Part shown: piece after piece, positions 61,451 to 64,000 of the stretch
Numbering within the stretch: position 1 is the first letter of the stretch
Layout of the letters: each line of letters starts with the position of its first letter
Source: Aestuariicoccus sp032586235
GTDB taxonomy: Bacteria > Pseudomonadota > Alphaproteobacteria > Rhodobacterales > Rhodobacteraceae
NCBI RefSeq assembly: GCF_032586235.1
Contig: NZ_JAWHTD010000001.1
Span: 62,001 to 126,000, forward strand
Direction: 5' to 3'
Length of the DNA: 64,000 nt
Made by a program: the position numbers and the translations under genes
Notes under the pieces: model-generated
The model's database searches: none
The model's input: only the letters and a program-made list of their open reading frames with translations
Told to the model about the DNA's origin: nothing

Positions 61451-61477
61451 GGCGCGCGCGGAGACGCGCGCGCCTTT
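61451..61477 (+). terminator. Hairpin after the TAXI binding-protein gene
   Basis: GGCGCGCGCG (61451-61460), loop GAGA, CGCGCGCGCC (61465-61474) followed by TTT: a perfect 10-base stem. Likely a partial terminator within the operon, as seen after other binding-protein genes. Confidence 0.68.
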
Positions 61478-61495
61478 CCAACAGGAGACAGGGAC

Positions 61496-62155
61496 ATGAT
61501 GATCGAACTCACCGCAGCCGACGGCCACAAGCTGGACTGCTGGATGACCGAAGCCGAGGGCGCGCGGAAAGGCGGGATCGTGATCCTGCAGGAAATCTTC
61601 GGCGTCACCGACCAGCTCAAGGGCGTGGCGGCCCGCTATGCCGCGCTGGGTTATGACGTGGCGATCCCGGCGCTTTTCGACCGGTTCGAGAAAGGCGCGG
61701 TCATCCCCTATTCCGAGGCCCCGCGCGGCCGCGACATGATGCTGGCGACCGACCTCGACACCACGATGAAAGACGTGGACGCGGCGGTGCAGGCGCTCAA
61801 GGCAAAGGGCGGCAACGTCGCGGTGATCGGGTTCTGCTGGGGCGGGGGGCTGGCGCTGCGCGCCGCGCAGGTGCTCGACATCGCCTGCGCGGTGCCGTTT
61901 TACGGCACCCGGTTGAACCAATACCTGCTTGCGCCTCTCAAGGCCCCGGTCGAGGGGCATTTCGGCGCGGAGGACGGCCACGTTCCACCCGAAATGCTCG
62001 ACGCTGCGCGCGCCTACTTCCCGGATATGGGGGTTCACCTTTACCCCGGCGCGGGCCATGCTTTCGCTAACAATCATAGGCCGGCAGACTTTGTCGAGGC
62101 GGCGGCCGAGGAAGCGCATGCGCGCGCCGAAGCCTTCATCGGCGCGCATATGTAG
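61496..62155 (+). CDS. Dienelactone hydrolase family protein
   Basis: 219-residue alpha/beta hydrolase with a cysteine nucleophile in VIGFCWGGG near residue 117, an aspartate in GAEDGHVPP near 165 and the histidine in GAGHAF near 192: the dienelactone hydrolase triad. A role in the aromatic pathway is likely from position only, for instance on a related lactone or side product. GACAGGGAC lies before the ATG. Confidence 0.88.
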   Translation: MMIELTAADGHKLDCWMTEAEGARKGGIVILQEIFGVTDQLKGVAARYAALGYDVAIPALFDRFEKGAVIPYSEAPRGRDMMLATDLDTTMKDVDAAVQALKAKGGNVAVIGFCWGGGLALRAAQVLDIACAVPFYGTRLNQYLLAPLKAPVEGHFGAEDGHVPPEMLDAARAYFPDMGVHLYPGAGHAFANNHRPADFVEAAAEEAHARAEAFIGAHM

Positions 62156-62187
62156 TCGTTGCCACGAGGCGGGAAGGAGCGGACAGG

Positions 62188-63069
62188 ATGCGAATAACCT
62201 TCATCGGGCTGGGCGAAGCGGCCAGCGCCATCATTTCGGGATGGGGCGACGCACAGCCCGGCCCGATCCGCGCCTTCGACATCAAGACGGTCGACCCGGC
62301 GACCGCGCCGGAAATCGCGGCACGGGCCGAGCGGCTTGGCGTAACGGCCTGCGCCAGCGCCGCCGACGCCCTGAAAGATGCCGAACTGGTGTTTTGCATG
62401 GTCACGGCCGACCAGGCCGTCGCGGCGGCAGGGCAGGGCGCGCCACACCTGCCCGAGGGCGCGGTCTGGTGCGACATGAACAGCTGCGCGCCCAGCTCGA
62501 AACAGCGCTCTGCCGCGACCGTCGAAGCGGCGGGCGGGCGCTATCTGGACGTGGCCGTCCTGGCCCCGGTCTATCCTTTGCGCAACATGGTGCCCTGCCT
62601 CGTCTCGGGACCCGACGCGAGCAGAATGGCGCCCGTGATGGCGGGTTTCCCGATGGATGTGCGGGTGGTCAGCGACGCGGTCGGCCGGGCGTCCTCGATC
62701 AAGATGGTGCGGTCGATCATGGTCAAGGGGCTGGAGGCGCTGACCGCCGAATGCGTGCTCGCCGCCGTCGCGGCGGACGTGGCGGACGAGGTCTTCCCCT
62801 CGCTCAAATCCGACTCGCCCCGGCTCGAAGTGCTCGAACGCGCGGCCTACAATTTCGAGCGCATGCTGGTGCATGGCAAGCGCCGGGCCGCCGAGATGGA
62901 CGAGGTCGCCAAGATGCTGGCCGACCTGGGCCTGCCGGGGGACATGTCCACCGCCACGGCCCATTGGCAGCGCGTTCTGTCCGGAACCGATCTGACCCTG
63001 CCCGAGGGGGATGTTCCCGACCACCTGTGGTTCGCGTCGGAATACCTAAAACGGCTCCTGCCGGACTGA
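62188..63069 (+). CDS. NAD(P)-dependent dehydrogenase, 6PGDH/DUF1932 type
   Basis: 293-residue two-domain protein. The N-terminal Rossmann motif is ITFIGLGEAASAI; the C-terminal DUF1932-like helical domain starts near residue 165 (RASSIKMVRSIMVKGLEALTAEC). Related to 3-hydroxyacid dehydrogenases. In an operon with the aromatic pathway it may reduce a 2-oxo acid or oxidise a hydroxy acid side product, but no substrate can be named. The convergent kinase gene ends 7 bases later. Confidence 0.83.
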   Translation: MRITFIGLGEAASAIISGWGDAQPGPIRAFDIKTVDPATAPEIAARAERLGVTACASAADALKDAELVFCMVTADQAVAAAGQGAPHLPEGAVWCDMNSCAPSSKQRSAATVEAAGGRYLDVAVLAPVYPLRNMVPCLVSGPDASRMAPVMAGFPMDVRVVSDAVGRASSIKMVRSIMVKGLEALTAECVLAAVAADVADEVFPSLKSDSPRLEVLERAAYNFERMLVHGKRRAAEMDEVAKMLADLGLPGDMSTATAHWQRVLSGTDLTLPEGDVPDHLWFASEYLKRLLPD

Positions 63070-63075
63070 TCGCGA

Positions 63076-64000
63076 TTACGCGGTCCGCGCCCCGGCGTCG
63101 GTCCTGTCCTGCGCGGGCAGGGTGATGGTGACCGCGAAACCGTGCTCGCGCGGGTGCACCGACAGCGTGCCGCCATGACGCTTGGCCACCGCATCGGCGA
63201 TCGAAAGACCGAGCCCGCTTCCCGCGCCGGGCTCCATCTGGCCAAAGCGGGCCAGGATCTTGGGGATGTCCTCGGGGGCGACGCTCGCGCCGTCGTTCTC
63301 GACGCTGAGTGTAAGGGTTCCGGCGCTGCGCCCCAGCGTGACCACGATTTCGGTCAGGCCCGTGCCGCCGTGCATCAAAGCATTGTCGATGAGGTTGGTC
63401 AGCGCCTCGCGCAGCATCAGCGCGTCCACCAGATGCGCGCCCACGTCCGCTGCATTTGCCGTCAGTGTCACACCGCGCGCCTTGGTTGCGCGCTGCATGT
63501 CGCTGACCGTGTCCCGCACCAGCGCGCAAAGATCGACGCGGGCAAAGCCCTCGGTCCCGGATTCCGCGCGCGCGCGTTCCAGCGTAAGCAGGCGGTTGGC
63601 CAGATCGGTGGCCTTCGCGGCCGCGCTCACCAGATCGCCCGCCCGCGTGCGCGCCGCTTCGAGCGTTCCGGCGGTCTGGATCGACTCGCCCAGTGCCCGC
63701 ATCCCCGCGATGGGGTTGCGCAGCTGGTGGGCCGCATCCGACACGAAGGCCGCCTGCGCGTCGAAGGTCGAGCGCATCCGGTCCAGCAGCGCGTTGAGCT
63801 GCGACACGATCCCGCGCGCCTCGACCGGGACGGCCCGCTTGATCGGGCTCAGGTCCTCGGGCGAGCGGGTCGAGATCGCGTCCTCCAGATCGGTCAGCGG
63901 TTTCAGGCCGATCGCCACGCCGAACCATACCAGCGCCGCCACCGCCAGCAAAAGGGTGGCCATCACCGCCGCCGAGCGCAGGGCCAGCGCCCAGACGAAG
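63076..64000 (-). CDS. Sensor histidine kinase, TctE-like, N-terminus beyond window
   Basis: C-terminal 308 residues of a two-component kinase, the 5' end lying outside. Seen: one hydrophobic segment (LLLAVAALVWFGVAIGL), HAMP-like linker, H box SDAAHQLRNPIAGMRALG with its histidine, N box LTNLIDNALMHGG, and G box GLGLSIADAVAKRHGG. The kinase resembles TctE, which with TctD controls tricarboxylate uptake; this fits the adjacent polycarboxylate operon. The partner response regulator is probably just outside. Confidence 0.88.
   Translation of the reverse strand, partial: FVWALALRSAAVMATLLLAVAALVWFGVAIGLKPLTDLEDAISTRSPEDLSPIKRAVPVEARGIVSQLNALLDRMRSTFDAQAAFVSDAAHQLRNPIAGMRALGESIQTAGTLEAARTRAGDLVSAAAKATDLANRLLTLERARAESGTEGFARVDLCALVRDTVSDMQRATKARGVTLTANAADVGAHLVDALMLREALTNLIDNALMHGGTGLTEIVVTLGRSAGTLTLSVENDGASVAPEDIPKILARFGQMEPGAGSGLGLSIADAVAKRHGGTLSVHPREHGFAVTITLPAQDRTDAGARTA

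Noticed and set aside
1..64000. CRISPR array, prophage or complete insertion sequence
   Set aside because: No regularly spaced repeats, phage structural genes or intact transposase frames were seen.

Overview
The window is about 64 kb of GC-rich bacterial chromosome. The gene families point to an alphaproteobacterium of the Rhodobacteraceae (Roseobacter group). Pointers are a phosphatidylcholine synthase, many TRAP and ABC importers paired with LysR regulators, an Irr-type iron box before an NFU scaffold gene, a degenerate dihydroorotase near pyrB, and GC-rich palindromic intergenic repeats. No ribosomal RNA, CRISPR array or intact insertion sequence was seen. There is one tRNA gene, tRNA-Lys(TTT).

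Layout. 0-5.3 kb: an H-type lectin domain protein and an RND efflux pump with its adaptor. 5.4-8.9 kb: a moaB / unknown / uracil-DNA glycosylase operon facing pyrB plus a small membrane protein. 9-14 kb: LysR regulator, M19 dipeptidase, a ChaC-like gene broken by an in-frame TGA, and a dihydroorotase-like protein without its metal ligands. 14.3-16 kb: an A+T-richer AIPR-family gene, a likely phage-defence gene, sits between pyrC-like and plsY. 16-23 kb: housekeeping genes, including nfuA-tsaB-rimI behind an Irr box. 23-31 kb: a BMP-type nucleoside or sugar ABC importer followed by an acyl-CoA synthetase and nagA. 31-32.4 kb: a thioredoxin-like protein and gph.

32.4-39.4 kb: a LysR-controlled DctQMP TRAP importer in line with a three-subunit FAD / 2Fe-2S oxidase resembling HcnABC or opine oxidase, ending in RidA. 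39.4-45.9 kb, on the opposite strand: a cysteate/D-cysteine lyase-like gene, a betaine-type ABC importer (binding protein, ATPase with CBS domain, unusually long permease) and a hydrolase, with a divergent LysR gene. Both look like uptake-plus-catabolism modules for small zwitterionic or amino-acid-like solutes.

45.9-49.25 kb is a gene-poor stretch of relics: the last codons of a UvrD-type helicase, an amber-interrupted ORF, an excalibur-domain exported protein, a small unknown protein and a GFA enzyme. It lies at the 3' side of tRNA-Lys and looks like a decayed island. 49.4-52.8 kb returns to core genes (dapF, mtaB, PaiB-like, pcs).

52.9-64 kb: a LysR protein with two DNA-binding domains is divergent from an operon for the lower protocatechuate 4,5-cleavage / gallate route: GalB hydratase, a ruined extradiol dioxygenase, LigK aldolase, GalD tautomerase and LigI lactonase. 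A TRAP-TAXI importer, a dienelactone hydrolase and an NAD-dependent dehydrogenase follow. Together these could convert 2-pyrone-4,6-dicarboxylate to pyruvate and oxaloacetate. The broken dioxygenase and the built-in transporter suggest the substrate is imported. A TctE-like sensor kinase runs off the right edge.
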